This document shows positions 18,028 through 27,565 of a DNA stretch of 64,000 nt, piece after piece (within the stretch, counting starts at the first letter, position 1; each line of letters opens with the position of its first letter). The translations under genes were made by a program, and so were the position numbers. A model generated the notes under the pieces. The model did no database searches, was not told where the DNA came from, and saw only the letters and a program-made list of their open reading frames with translations. The stretch is from Succinivibrio dextrinosolvens (GTDB lineage: Bacteria > Pseudomonadota > Gammaproteobacteria > Enterobacterales > Succinivibrionaceae), in contig NZ_CP047056.1 in the NCBI RefSeq assembly GCF_011065405.1, forward strand, positions 62,001-126,000. Direction: 5' to 3'.

Positions 18028-19458
18028 ATGTATATAAAATCAAGAAGAGAAAGCCTTTTAAACTGGATTCTGACTTTCTCCGGTGTCACCTGTATTGTAC
18101 TGTCATTACTGATAGCTCATTTCGTTTACTTCAATGAAGTATTTAATATCTTTTTATATTCAACTCCGATTAAGTATTTTCTTATTCTCTGTGCAGAGCT
18201 TTTTTTTATAAATTTCTTTACCGGTCTTAATAAGAGTTTTATCTACAGAGGAATCTATCGAGAAGCAGTAGTTTCCTTTGAAATCGCTCTTCTGATGGTA
18301 TGCGGTCTGATTATCGTGCTGTTCTGGCTGCACGGTCTCACAGACTCACGCCGACTTATAATGACCTATTTCTTTATAAGTTTTGTGATTCTTGATTATG
18401 CTGCCCGCACCTTTATCAAGTATTTTCTGATTTCATTCTTTAAGAAGGGCAAATTCTCCTCAAGAGTCCTGGTGGTAGCTGCACCTGAGACTTTCAAGAC
18501 TACTGTAAGACTTTTTGATAAGGAGCTTGACTGGACCCGTAATATCATCGGTATCTCAACCTCAGATGTTTCTCTTATCGGTAAGAGTACCCATGGTAAA
18601 AAGGTCATCTGTTCCAACGACGAGTTATTAAATTATCTGACCCGCAATTCGGTTGATGAGCTGGTGGTTCTTACAGATGAGTATGACTCCGATACAGAGC
18701 TTAAGGATACTCTTTCAAAAGCTGAGGAAATGGGCATTAAGGTTGATATCAGAGTTAATCTGAGTCTTTTTGACTATTTACCTTCTTCGTTTGTGAAGTT
18801 TGACAAGATCGGTAATGTACAGTGTATATCTGTAAGCCGAAACTATATGTCACATAAGAAACTCTTTGCAAAGCATCTGATGGACTTTAGCGGTGGACTT
18901 GTTGGCTTTTTAATCTTCTGTATCTTCTATGTAATCATAGGCCCTATCATAAAAATTGATTCAAAAGGTCCGATTCTGTTCTCCCAGCCTCGTGTAGGTA
19001 AGAACGGCCGTATCTTCAAATGCTATAAGTTCCGCTCCATGTGTGCAGATGCTGAGGCCAGAAAGAAAGATCTGATGTCAAAGAATGAAGTTGACGGTCT
19101 GATGTTTAAGATGAAGGATGATCCCAGAATCACCAGAGTCGGTCGTTTTATTCGTAAGACCAGTATTGACGAGCTGCCTCAGTTTATTAACGTTCTTAAA
19201 GGCGATATGTCTCTTGTGGGTACCAGACCACCTACTGTGGATGAATATATCAAGTATGAGCCAAAGCACAAGGCCAGAGTTTCCATGCTGCCTGGGCTTA
19301 CCGGACTATGGCAGGTGAGCGGTCGCTCAGATATTAAGAACTTTGAGGATGTAGTAAAGCTTGATATGAAGTATATTGATAACTGGTCAATACTTCTGGA
19401 TATAAAAATCGTGCTTTTAACTATCAAGGTGGTTCTGTTCGGTAAAGGCGCCAAATAG
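18028..19458 (+). CDS. Undecaprenyl-phosphate sugar phosphotransferase (WbaP/WcaJ type)
   Basis: A 476-residue polyprenyl glycosylphosphotransferase that puts the first sugar phosphate of a repeat unit onto undecaprenyl phosphate. There are four N-terminal membrane segments, a soluble nucleotide-binding-like middle part, a further membrane segment (GGLVGFLIFCIFYVIIGPII) and the conserved catalytic domain (FSQPRVGKNGRIFKCYKFRSM, KTSIDELPQFINVLKGDMSLVGTRPP). It initiates an O-antigen or exopolysaccharide. The donor sugar (UDP-Glc or UDP-Gal) cannot be read from the sequence. Confidence 0.85.
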   Translation: MYIKSRRESLLNWILTFSGVTCIVLSLLIAHFVYFNEVFNIFLYSTPIKYFLILCAELFFINFFTGLNKSFIYRGIYREAVVSFEIALLMVCGLIIVLFWLHGLTDSRRLIMTYFFISFVILDYAARTFIKYFLISFFKKGKFSSRVLVVAAPETFKTTVRLFDKELDWTRNIIGISTSDVSLIGKSTHGKKVICSNDELLNYLTRNSVDELVVLTDEYDSDTELKDTLSKAEEMGIKVDIRVNLSLFDYLPSSFVKFDKIGNVQCISVSRNYMSHKKLFAKHLMDFSGGLVGFLIFCIFYVIIGPIIKIDSKGPILFSQPRVGKNGRIFKCYKFRSMCADAEARKKDLMSKNEVDGLMFKMKDDPRITRVGRFIRKTSIDELPQFINVLKGDMSLVGTRPPTVDEYIKYEPKHKARVSMLPGLTGLWQVSGRSDIKNFEDVVKLDMKYIDNWSILLDIKIVLLTIKVVLFGKGAK

Positions 19459-19530
19459 TAAAGATATTTGAATAAAACTCTTTATTGTTTATTTACTATA
19501 TTGAATATATCGAAATTATTTTGAATTGTA

Positions 19531-20316
19531 ATGTTACAGCCTAGTATGAATGATTCTAAGTTCCCTTTAACTGTCGTTATCTTGGCAAGAAACGAAGAAG
19601 AGAATATTAAAGCCTGTATAGAAAGCGCTTCTTTTGCTGATGAAATTCTGGTAATTGAAAATAACTCTTCAGACAGAACTGTAGAATTCGCTCTTGAAAT
19701 GAAGGCAAAAGTTCTTAACAGAGATTTAAATAATGATTATTCTGCTCAGAGAAATTTTGCCATTGAAAATTCCAAGCATGACTGGATTTTTATGCTGGAT
19801 GCGGATGAACGAATTACTCAGGAACTTCAGAAGGAAATAATTACCGCAGTCAATTCCAATGAAGATTTCTGTTATCAGGTTTCAAGAGAGAACCATTTTG
19901 TTTCAGGTGTGGTGTTACACGGTGATCTAAGACCTGATCATGTTGAAAGATTATTTCTTAAAGCTAAATCCCATTATGAAGGAAATGTTCACGAAAGGCT
20001 CCATTCTTCATCTCCTATCAAAAGACTGAATGGAAGACTGATTCACTTTCCTTATAAAACCTGGGAAATACACATGAATAAAATAAACTACTATTCCTCA
20101 TTGGTGGCTGAGAAATACCACAGCAAAGGGAAGAGATGTAATTTTGCAAGAGATATTGTTATTAAACCTCTCTGGGCCTTTATTAAGGTTTATTTTATTC
20201 ATAGAGGCTTTCTAGATGGAAAACTTGGTTTTATCTTTAGCGCATTACATTATTTCTATACTATGGAGAAGTACTTAAAACTTGATAGTTTAAATCGTAA
20301 TAGTGGTAAGATATAA
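19531..20316 (+). CDS. Family 2 glycosyltransferase, WaaE/KdtX-like
   Basis: A 261-residue GT-A glycosyltransferase: VVILARNEEENIKACIES at the start, IENNSSDRT, and the metal-binding MLDADERI. The pattern and length match the lipopolysaccharide-core beta-glucosyltransferase group WaaE/KdtX. A second ATG at 19546 is possible; neither has a clear ribosome binding site. It sits in the polysaccharide block between the initiating transferase and the amino-sugar genes. Confidence 0.75.
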   Translation: MLQPSMNDSKFPLTVVILARNEEENIKACIESASFADEILVIENNSSDRTVEFALEMKAKVLNRDLNNDYSAQRNFAIENSKHDWIFMLDADERITQELQKEIITAVNSNEDFCYQVSRENHFVSGVVLHGDLRPDHVERLFLKAKSHYEGNVHERLHSSSPIKRLNGRLIHFPYKTWEIHMNKINYYSSLVAEKYHSKGKRCNFARDIVIKPLWAFIKVYFIHRGFLDGKLGFIFSALHYFYTMEKYLKLDSLNRNSGKI

Positions 20317-20393
20317 ATCAAGTAAACAGGAATTATGTTTAGCTGTAATGCAGCGAACAAAACGGATTTTATAAAACAGAGCCAGTACAGAAT

Positions 20394-21485
20394 ATGATTA
20401 AATTTTTAGACTTAGAGAAAATCAACAATCGTTTCAGAGATGAAATTGATTCAAGAATTAAGACTGTTCTTGATAAAGGATGGTACCTGCAGGGAACTGA
20501 GAACGAAATCTTCAGTTCAAATTTTGCCAAGTTCTGTGGCACAAAATACTGTGTCGGTGTAGCTAACGGTCTGGATGCTCTGACTCTGATTATAAAGGCT
20601 CATGGTTTTGGAGCAGGTGATGAGATTATTGTTCCTTCCAATACCTACATCGCAACTATTCTGTCTATTTCAGCTAATGGCTGTACTCCTGTTCTGGTTG
20701 AGCCAAGTCTTGATACTTATAACATTGACGTTGACAAGATTGAAGAAAAGATTACTTCAAAAACCAAAGCTATTATGGTGGTTCATCTGTATGGTCAGGC
20801 TGTACAGATGAAAAAGGTCTGGGAGCTTGCCAGGAAATACAATCTTAAGGTCTTTGAGGACTGCGCTCAGGCTCATGGTGCTATCTACGAAGGCAAGAGA
20901 GTTGGTAATTTATCTGATGCTGCCGCATTCTCCTTCTATCCAGGTAAGAATTTAGGCTGTTTTGGTGATGGTGGTGCAGTCGTTACAGATAACGAAGAAA
21001 TCTTTAAAAAAGTAAAGGCTCTTGCCAATTATGGCTCTGACTATAAATACCACTTCATATACAAAGGTGTAAACAGCCGTCTTGATGAAATACATGCCGC
21101 AGTTTTAGATGTTAAATTAAAATATCTGGACTCTGATAATGCAAGACGCAGAGAAATTGCGAAGTATTATTGTGAGAATATCAGGAATGAAGCCATCATT
21201 CTGCCAAAGAGTTATTCTGAGCTGTCACATGTTTATCACGTATTTGCAGTTAGAACAGCTAACAGGGATAAACTGGTAGATTACCTAAAATCTAAAGATA
21301 TTCAGACACTGATTCACTATCCAATTCCTCCTCATAAACAGGAGGCCTACAAAGAGTGGAATACACTGTCATATCCTATCAGTGAATCTATTCACTCAAC
21401 AATCCTCTCTGTACCAATTTCTCCAGTTCTGACTGATGATGAAGTTGATTATGTTGTTAAGTCACTTAACGAGTATCAGGGGTAG
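20394..21485 (+). CDS. dTDP-3-keto-6-deoxyhexose 3-aminotransferase (DegT family)
   Basis: A 363-residue PLP-dependent sugar aminotransferase. The internal-aldimine lysine lies in [34 protein letters not shown] and EDCAQAHGA are the usual cofactor contacts. The next gene is a 3,4-ketoisomerase, and the RmlA and RmlB enzymes are encoded downstream, so it fits FdtB/QdtB: transamination at C3 to give dTDP-Fuc3N or dTDP-Qui3N. Confidence 0.8.
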   Translation: MIKFLDLEKINNRFRDEIDSRIKTVLDKGWYLQGTENEIFSSNFAKFCGTKYCVGVANGLDALTLIIKAHGFGAGDEIIVPSNTYIATILSISANGCTPVLVEPSLDTYNIDVDKIEEKITSKTKAIMVVHLYGQAVQMKKVWELARKYNLKVFEDCAQAHGAIYEGKRVGNLSDAAAFSFYPGKNLGCFGDGGAVVTDNEEIFKKVKALANYGSDYKYHFIYKGVNSRLDEIHAAVLDVKLKYLDSDNARRREIAKYYCENIRNEAIILPKSYSELSHVYHVFAVRTANRDKLVDYLKSKDIQTLIHYPIPPHKQEAYKEWNTLSYPISESIHSTILSVPISPVLTDDEVDYVVKSLNEYQG

Positions 21486-21512
21486 TTCGGTCTAATGGTA
21501 TTAGGAGAAAAT

Positions 21513-21923
21513 ATGTCCTCAAATGAGCTATGCAGAAAAATTACCTTTCCTGAGCTGGGAGATGAACGAGGAAATCTTGTAGTAGTTGAAGGCGCTTTGG
21601 ATATTCCTTTTGAAATCAAGAGGGCATTCTTTATTTACGGTTCGGATGCAACCGTTGTAAGAGGTTGTCATGCCAACCGCTTCTCTGAATTTGTGTTAAT
21701 TAACGTCTCCGGATCTTCTAAGGTAATGGTTACAGACGGACATCGTAAGGAGATTATTAATCTTAATCGCCCACGTGACGGAGTTTATATTCCTAAAATG
21801 ATGTGGAAAGAGATGTATGAGTTCTCTCCTGATGCTGTTCTGATGGTTCTGGCCAGTACTCATTATGATGGCAGTGAGTATATCCGTAACTATGATGATT
21901 ATTTAAAAGAAATTAGTAAATAA
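21513..21923 (+). CDS. dTDP-4-keto-6-deoxyglucose 3,4-ketoisomerase (FdtA/QdtA)
   Basis: A 136-residue single-domain cupin. RGCHANRFSEFVLINVSGSSKVMV and the motif PRDGVYIPKMMWKEMYEF match the FdtA/QdtA ketoisomerases. The ATG at 21513 follows AGGAGA; the frame is open further upstream to 21495. It makes the 3-keto substrate of the aminotransferase just upstream. FdtA (galacto) and QdtA (gluco) cannot be told apart by eye. No matching N-acetyltransferase gene lies in the window. Confidence 0.75.
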   Translation: MSSNELCRKITFPELGDERGNLVVVEGALDIPFEIKRAFFIYGSDATVVRGCHANRFSEFVLINVSGSSKVMVTDGHRKEIINLNRPRDGVYIPKMMWKEMYEFSPDAVLMVLASTHYDGSEYIRNYDDYLKEISK

Positions 21924-21955
21924 TCTGTATCCATTTATCAATTCCTGATTTACCT

Positions 21956-23095
21956 ATGAAAATTGCAATTTTAGAAACCGTTGTTCCCTCTGGTCATGAA
22001 GTTGAATATGACAGAGGTCTTGTGAATGAATTTAGAGCACAAGGTCATTCTCCTGTTTTTTTTGTACCTGAGAATTATCCTTTTAAGACAGATTATGGTA
22101 CTCCTGTTGAATATATGTCAGGAGGTGAGGCGGTTTCCTATAGTAAAGCCGGCTTTTTCAGAAAGGCATATTTATCTTTTACCAGAGAGTACAGAAGAAA
22201 ATGCTGGTTTGACAGTGCCTGCAGAATAGCTTCAGAAAAGGATTTTTCTCTGATTGTTATTCCAACTGCAACCCCAAGATATCTTCGTTCAATTCTTCAT
22301 AGTAATTTACGTAAATCAAAGGTGCCTGTAGTCGTTAATCTTCAGGTGTTTTCCTTTGAAAAGAAAGGAAGATTGCCTCAGTTTCTATCTTTAGCCAAGA
22401 AACTTGAGAAATACAGTAATATCCATATTACCATTACCAGTCCTAATCATTTCCTGACCAATCTGCCTAATGTTGAGTACATTAATCCTCCTTTTTACAA
22501 GCCAACGCTTATAAAACCAAATGGTGACTATGATGGTCATACTCCTCTGAATTTATCTCTATATGGTTTTTACCGTCATGACGATAATGTGAGAATGCTT
22601 TGCGATATTTTTGCAAAAGAGAATTTTGATATACCAGTCAGATTTACTCTGCAGGCTGTAACCAGTAATAAGAAAGATGAAGATTCCTGTAATGAGCTGA
22701 TTGCTCTTTACGGAAATAACCCAAGATTTAATTTTACAAAGGCCTATCTCAGAGATGAAAGCTGGCAGAAAGCCTTAGATGATTCAGATGTGATTCTTGC
22801 GCCTTATAACTCAAAACAGTACCTGTATACCTACAGCGCCATGTGCTTTAATGCTTTAGGCTTTAAGAAACCTGTAATCATCTCAGATAGTGTCAACCCA
22901 CAGCTATTAGATGAGTATAAGGTTGGCATTAAGCTTGGTTTTAAGGATTATGAGGAAACAAAGGATAAGGTGGTTAATTTTATCAATAACTTTAAAACTG
23001 ACTATCCTCAGTATCTCTCTGAAATCAACCGTGCCGCAGAGGTATATAGCTTTGAGAACGTGGTCAAGGGCTTTTTAAAGTATAAAGCGGTATAA
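21956..23095 (+). CDS. Putative glycosyltransferase
   Basis: A 379-residue soluble protein with a GT-B look: N-terminal KIAILETVVPSGHEVEYDRGL, a central linker, and a C-terminal Rossmann-like half with SDVILAPYNSKQYLYTYSAMCFNALGFKKPVIISD, the place of the nucleotide-sugar contact in GT4-like enzymes. It follows the amino-sugar genes closely, so it may transfer the 3-amino sugar. Donor and acceptor are unknown. Confidence 0.55.
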   Translation: MKIAILETVVPSGHEVEYDRGLVNEFRAQGHSPVFFVPENYPFKTDYGTPVEYMSGGEAVSYSKAGFFRKAYLSFTREYRRKCWFDSACRIASEKDFSLIVIPTATPRYLRSILHSNLRKSKVPVVVNLQVFSFEKKGRLPQFLSLAKKLEKYSNIHITITSPNHFLTNLPNVEYINPPFYKPTLIKPNGDYDGHTPLNLSLYGFYRHDDNVRMLCDIFAKENFDIPVRFTLQAVTSNKKDEDSCNELIALYGNNPRFNFTKAYLRDESWQKALDDSDVILAPYNSKQYLYTYSAMCFNALGFKKPVIISDSVNPQLLDEYKVGIKLGFKDYEETKDKVVNFINNFKTDYPQYLSEINRAAEVYSFENVVKGFLKYKAV

Positions 23096-23187
23096 TAGTG
23101 AACTGTAAGATACCGAATACTAAACTTACAGAGATAGAATTATTCAATTAGAATAAATAAAACAGATCATCAAAATAAGGATTGTTT

Positions 23188-24081
23188 ATGAAAGGAATAC
23201 TACTTGCAGGCGGAAGCGGAACCAGACTATACCCACTTACAAAGACTATGTCAAAGCAGCTTCTGCCGGTGTATGACAAGCCTATGATTTACTATCCGCT
23301 GTCAACCCTGATGCTTTTTGGTATCAAGGATATTCTCATCATATCCACTCCAAGAGATATTCCTAACATTCAGAACCTGTTAGGCGATGGTCATAAGCTT
23401 GGATTAAATCTTCAGTACAAGATTCAGGAAGAGCCAAACGGAATTGCTCAGGCCTTTATCCTGGGAGAGGAGTTCTTAGATGATCCAAATGAGGATGTAT
23501 GCCTTATCTTAGGAGACAACATCTTCTACATGGGAACTCAGTTTGGAGAATTCTCAGAACAGGTTAAGGCAAATCAGGGAAAGAATGCTACAATATTTGC
23601 TTTCCACGTTAATGATCCTGAGCGTTTTGGTGTGGTTGAGTTTGATGAGCACTACAAGGCTGTATCCATTGAGGAGAAACCAGCTAAACCTAAGTCAAAC
23701 TATGCCTCAGTCGGTTTATATTTCTATCCAGGGGATGTGGTAGCTAAAGCCAAGACTTTAAAGCCATCTGCCCGTGGGGAGTATGAGATCACCGATCTTA
23801 ACAATCTGTACTTAAAGGAAAACCGTTTAAGCGTGGTGCCAATGAGACGAGGCAATGCCTGGCTTGATGCCGGAACTCCGGATTCACTTATGGATTCAGG
23901 CAACTTCGTGCAGATTATTGAGCAGAGACAGGGACTTAAGATAGCCTGTCTTGAGGAGATTGCCTACAACATGGGCTATATTGATGATGATGGAATGCAG
24001 TCTCTGATTGATGAACTTAAGAAAGGAACCTATAAAGATTATTTAATAAAGGTATTAGAGGAAAAGCATGAACTTTATTAA
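23188..24081 (+). CDS. rfbA: Glucose-1-phosphate thymidylyltransferase
   Basis: A 297-residue RmlA enzyme making dTDP-glucose. The start MKGILLAGGSGTRLYPLT is the nucleotide-binding loop; KQLLPVYDKPMIYYPL, LILGDNIFY and GNAWLDAGTPDSL are family blocks. The ATG at 23188 is chosen over an upstream TTG. Its end overlaps rfbC by 14 bases, so rfbA-rfbC are translated together. It supplies both the 3-amino-sugar branch and any rhamnose branch. Confidence 0.9.
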   Translation: MKGILLAGGSGTRLYPLTKTMSKQLLPVYDKPMIYYPLSTLMLFGIKDILIISTPRDIPNIQNLLGDGHKLGLNLQYKIQEEPNGIAQAFILGEEFLDDPNEDVCLILGDNIFYMGTQFGEFSEQVKANQGKNATIFAFHVNDPERFGVVEFDEHYKAVSIEEKPAKPKSNYASVGLYFYPGDVVAKAKTLKPSARGEYEITDLNNLYLKENRLSVVPMRRGNAWLDAGTPDSLMDSGNFVQIIEQRQGLKIACLEEIAYNMGYIDDDGMQSLIDELKKGTYKDYLIKVLEEKHELY

Positions 24082-24619
24082 AACTGCCATTGATGGAGTA
24101 GTAATAGTTGAGCCAAAGGTATTTAATGATGCCCGTGGCTATTTTTATGAAAGCTACAATGAAAACGACTTCAAGGCCAATGGCATTGACTGCAGATTTG
24201 TACAGGACAATCAGTCTAAATCTACCTATGGTGTAATTCGAGGCCTTCACTGTCAGACCGGTGAGTTCTGTCAGGCAAAGCTGGTTAGAGTTTTACAGGG
24301 CAAGGTTTTAGATGTAGCTGTGGATGTCAGAGCTGGTTCAAAGACCTTCGGTCAGTATGTGGCAGTAGAGCTTTCAGATGAGAACCACCGTCAGCTCTTT
24401 ATTCCTCGCGGTTTCCTGCATGGCTTCAGTGTACTTTCAGATACCGCAGTATTTTCCTATAAGGTAGATAACTTCTACAACAAGCAGTCAGAGTGGGGCA
24501 TGAGATATGATGCACCTGAGTTTAAGATTGACTGGAAGGTACCTGCAGATAAGGTTATTACCTCAGAGAAGGACAGAATCGAGCATTCTCTGAAGGATGT
24601 ACCAGCCTTTGCTCTGTAG
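24068..24619 (+). CDS. rfbC: dTDP-4-dehydrorhamnose 3,5-epimerase
   Basis: A 183-residue cupin. GVIRGLHCQTG holds the catalytic His, and VFSYKVDNFYN the catalytic Tyr region; FIPRGFLHGF is also typical. It overlaps rfbA. RmlD (rfbD), which would complete dTDP-L-rhamnose, is not in this window, so it lies elsewhere or the epimerase serves another 6-deoxysugar. Confidence 0.9.
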   Translation: MNFIKTAIDGVVIVEPKVFNDARGYFYESYNENDFKANGIDCRFVQDNQSKSTYGVIRGLHCQTGEFCQAKLVRVLQGKVLDVAVDVRAGSKTFGQYVAVELSDENHRQLFIPRGFLHGFSVLSDTAVFSYKVDNFYNKQSEWGMRYDAPEFKIDWKVPADKVITSEKDRIEHSLKDVPAFAL

Positions 24620-24680
24620 GCCTTAACCTCTGATAAAGCGCTTAGACAAGTTTTCAAAATATAAATCTGGATATAAAAAT

Positions 24681-25700
24681 ATGTCAAAATCAATTCTTGT
24701 AACCGGTGGCGCCGGTTTCATCGGTTCAAACTTTGTTCCATATTTCTGTAAGAAATACGCTGATTATCATGTAATCAATCTTGATAAGCTTACCTATGCC
24801 GGTGATCTGTCAAATGTAAAAGAGTGTGAGAACGATGCAAACTACACCTTTGTACAGGGCGATATCTGTGATGAGAAGCTGATTGAGGATTTATTCACCA
24901 GATATGATATCAGAGGCGTAATCCACTTTGCAGCTGAGAGTCATGTGGACAATTCCATTAAAGGACCTAAGGTCTTCATGGAAACCAATCTTATGGGCAC
25001 CTTTACCCTAATTGAGACTGCAAGACGTCACTGGATGGAGGCCCCAGGCAAGGTTAAGCCTGGTTATGAGGATGCAAGATTTCACCATATCTCAACCGAT
25101 GAGGTATACGGCACTCTAGGTGAGAGCGGCTACTTCTCCGAGACCACTCCATATGCTCCTAACAGCCCATATTCATCCTCAAAGGCTGGTTCTGACTTTA
25201 TTGTAAGAGCCTATCATCATACCTACGGTATGAATGTAACTACTTCCAACTGCTCAAACAACTACGGTCCTAAGCAGAACCATGAGAAGCTCATTCCTCA
25301 TATTATTGAGAATGCCTTGAATCTTAAGCCTCTGCCTGTATACGGCAAAGGTCTGAATGTCCGTGACTGGCTGTATGTTTTAGACCACTGCAAGGCTATT
25401 GATTTAATCTTCCACAAGGGTAAAGCAGGGGAGACCTACAACATTGGCGGTCATAACGAGAGGAACAATATCACCATCGTTAACACCATCTGTTCAATTC
25501 TGGATGAAAAGTCACCTCGCAAGGACGGCAAGTCATACAGCGAGCTGATTACCTTTGTTCAGGACAGAGCCGGACATGATTTACGCTATGCCATTGATCC
25601 AACCAAGATTGTAAATGAGCTGGGCTGGAAGGCTGATGAGACCTTTGATACCGGTATTATCAAGACTGTTGAGTGGTATCTGAATAAGTTTAAGGCTTAG
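24681..25700 (+). CDS. rfbB: dTDP-glucose 4,6-dehydratase
   Basis: A 339-residue extended SDR enzyme. The NAD loop is VTGGAGFIGSNFV, the catalytic triad region STDEVYGTLG and the YxxxK motif YSSSKAGSD; YGPKQNHEKLIPHII and LNVRDWLYVLDHCKA are family blocks. It makes dTDP-4-keto-6-deoxyglucose, the shared precursor for the ketoisomerase at 21513 and for RfbC. It is the last gene of the polysaccharide block; the 336 bases after it hold no gene I can support. Confidence 0.9.
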   Translation: MSKSILVTGGAGFIGSNFVPYFCKKYADYHVINLDKLTYAGDLSNVKECENDANYTFVQGDICDEKLIEDLFTRYDIRGVIHFAAESHVDNSIKGPKVFMETNLMGTFTLIETARRHWMEAPGKVKPGYEDARFHHISTDEVYGTLGESGYFSETTPYAPNSPYSSSKAGSDFIVRAYHHTYGMNVTTSNCSNNYGPKQNHEKLIPHIIENALNLKPLPVYGKGLNVRDWLYVLDHCKAIDLIFHKGKAGETYNIGGHNERNNITIVNTICSILDEKSPRKDGKSYSELITFVQDRAGHDLRYAIDPTKIVNELGWKADETFDTGIIKTVEWYLNKFKA

Positions 25701-26000
25701 TTTTTTTTAGCTTTTCATAAAGTTTTTTTAATTCTCTAGCATCAGGTTCTTTTACGGAATTGTTTAAATCTGTAAAAGATATTTGGTGCTTTTGTGTTTT
25801 TTGTAATAGGAAATTTTACGAACAGACTGTTTGCGGTGCTATACAAATATGATTTTAAGGAATTAGGTCATACTAAATGACAGTTCTCAATATACAGTTA
25901 TTATTTTTCATAGCCTCTGATCGGTATCGCAGGGGTTAACAATTCTTTTCTTCGTAATAAGATGGCTTAATTGATAATATAATATTTATATGCTATTATT

Positions 26001-26021
26001 AATTTACCTAAGAGGTAAATT
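26001..26021. promoter_or_regulatory. Operator-like palindrome ahead of the HigBA-like operon
   Basis: AATTTACCT and AGGTAAATT form a perfect 9-bp inverted repeat with a 3-base spacer, 16 bases before the TTG start of the toxin gene and next to an AT-rich TATAAT-like stretch. This is where the HTH antitoxin would be expected to bind its own promoter. Confidence 0.6.
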
Positions 26022-26036
26022 ATTAAGGGGCTATTC

Positions 26037-26333
26037 TTGGATATCTCTTATCGGACAAATAAACTAGAAAAGGTTTGTACAGAAGCCTCAATTGCTGAAA
26101 GAAAATATGGAATTGAAATGGCAGAAAAATTACAGCAAAGAATTGATCAGATTAAAGCTGCAGATTCTGTAGAGACCATGATTAAATTTAAAATTGGACG
26201 TTGCCACCCACTACACCAAAATAGAAAAGAACAATATGCTATGGATTTAGTTCATCCTTATAGACTGGTATTTGAAAAGATTGGCAATATAACAAAAATT
26301 GTAAAAATTACTGAAATCGTTGATTATTATTAA
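26037..26333 (+). CDS. HigB-like toxin (RelE/ParE superfamily)
   Basis: A 98-residue RelE/ParE-fold protein (SYRTNKLEKVCTE at the start, MDLVHPYRLVFEKI and ITKIVKITEIVDYY at the end, the pattern of HigB-type mRNA interferases). The only plausible start is TTG at 26037, preceded by AGGGGC. The antitoxin gene follows after 51 bases, so the order is toxin first as in higBA. Confidence 0.7.
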   Translation: MDISYRTNKLEKVCTEASIAERKYGIEMAEKLQQRIDQIKAADSVETMIKFKIGRCHPLHQNRKEQYAMDLVHPYRLVFEKIGNITKIVKITEIVDYY

Positions 26334-26384
26334 CTATCTGAAAATAAAGCGTTATTGAGAAAATAAGAAGAAGGTTAAAGCATT

Positions 26385-27437
26385 ATGATTAGAAGTCGTA
26401 CTTTTATTGCTACACCTCCTGGGGCAACAATTAAAGAGCAGCTTGTAGAAAGAGGCATGAGTCAGAAAGAGTTTGCTGCCAGAATGGAAATGTCTGAGAA
26501 GCATATCAGCAGACTAATAAATGGAGAAGTTCAACTCACTCCTGAAACTGCTATAAAACTGGAAATGGTTTTGGGAATTCCTGATATGTTCTGGAATAAT
26601 CTTGAAGCTATTTACAGAAGTAAACTAATTAAAGTTGAAAATGAAAACGCTATGGATGAGGATTCGGAAATTGCAAGGCATTTTCCTTATGCTGAAATGG
26701 CTGAATTTGGATGGGTGCCTTTTACTAAGGTTACTAAAGAAAAGGTATTGAACCTTAGAAAATTTTTTGGAGTAGTTAAGCTCTCCCTTTTGGGCAACAA
26801 TCAGATTACAAATATAGCTTGCAGAAGATTATCCATTACAGAAAAAAGTGATCTTGCTTTAATGGCCTGGGCTCAACAGGCAAGAAATTTGGCACGAGAT
26901 ATTGATACTTATCCTATCAATATAAAAGGATTACTTGCAATTATTCCTGAAATTAGAAATATGACAACTCTTGAGCCTGAAATATTCTGTAAAGACTTAA
27001 AAAAATGTTTTGCAGACAATGGTATTGCTCTTGTTTTTCTTCCTCATCTTAATGGATCTTTTCTTCATGGGGCGTCTTTTATTGATGGAAATAAAATCGT
27101 TGTAGGGCTTACCGCTAGAGGAAAGGATGCAGACAAATTCTGGTTCAGTTTATTCCATGAGACTGCTCATATAGTATTAGGCCATGTTGGTCAATTAGGA
27201 GGAACATCAGAAGCAGATGAAAAATCTGCAGATCAATGGGCTAGAGATACTCTTATACCTGAAGAAAATTTCAAGCAGTTTGTTATAGAAAATGATTTTT
27301 CTGAGAACCATGTTGTTCTTTATGCAAAGTCTCAAGGCATTTCTCCTGGTATTGTTGTTGGAAGATTACAAAGAGATGGTTTTATAAAATATAACTCACT
27401 TAATAATCTGAAAGACAAGTATGACATTGGGGCTTAG
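26385..27437 (+). CDS. HigA-like antitoxin fused to an ImmA/IrrE metallopeptidase domain
   Basis: A 350-residue protein. Residues about 10-80 are a HigA-type XRE helix-turn-helix (IKEQLVERGMSQKEFAARMEMSEKHISRLINGE split here as one helix pair). The C-terminal half carries LFHETAHIVLGH near residue 257, the HExxH zinc site of ImmA/IrrE peptidases, followed by DQWARDTLIP. It is the antitoxin and repressor partner of the HigB-like toxin. The fused peptidase domain makes the protein about three times longer than a plain HigA. Confidence 0.75.
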   Translation: MIRSRTFIATPPGATIKEQLVERGMSQKEFAARMEMSEKHISRLINGEVQLTPETAIKLEMVLGIPDMFWNNLEAIYRSKLIKVENENAMDEDSEIARHFPYAEMAEFGWVPFTKVTKEKVLNLRKFFGVVKLSLLGNNQITNIACRRLSITEKSDLALMAWAQQARNLARDIDTYPINIKGLLAIIPEIRNMTTLEPEIFCKDLKKCFADNGIALVFLPHLNGSFLHGASFIDGNKIVVGLTARGKDADKFWFSLFHETAHIVLGHVGQLGGTSEADEKSADQWARDTLIPEENFKQFVIENDFSENHVVLYAKSQGISPGIVVGRLQRDGFIKYNSLNNLKDKYDIGA

Positions 27438-27565
27438 TTTTTAAAACTATACCTTTAGGTTCTACTTATAACGAAATTGTTCTAATTCTAATGTATTATG
27501 GTTATAGTGAATTTTTATCTTTGCCGCCGGAAGACACCTTGTTTTAGTATGACCCCTGTTATTGA

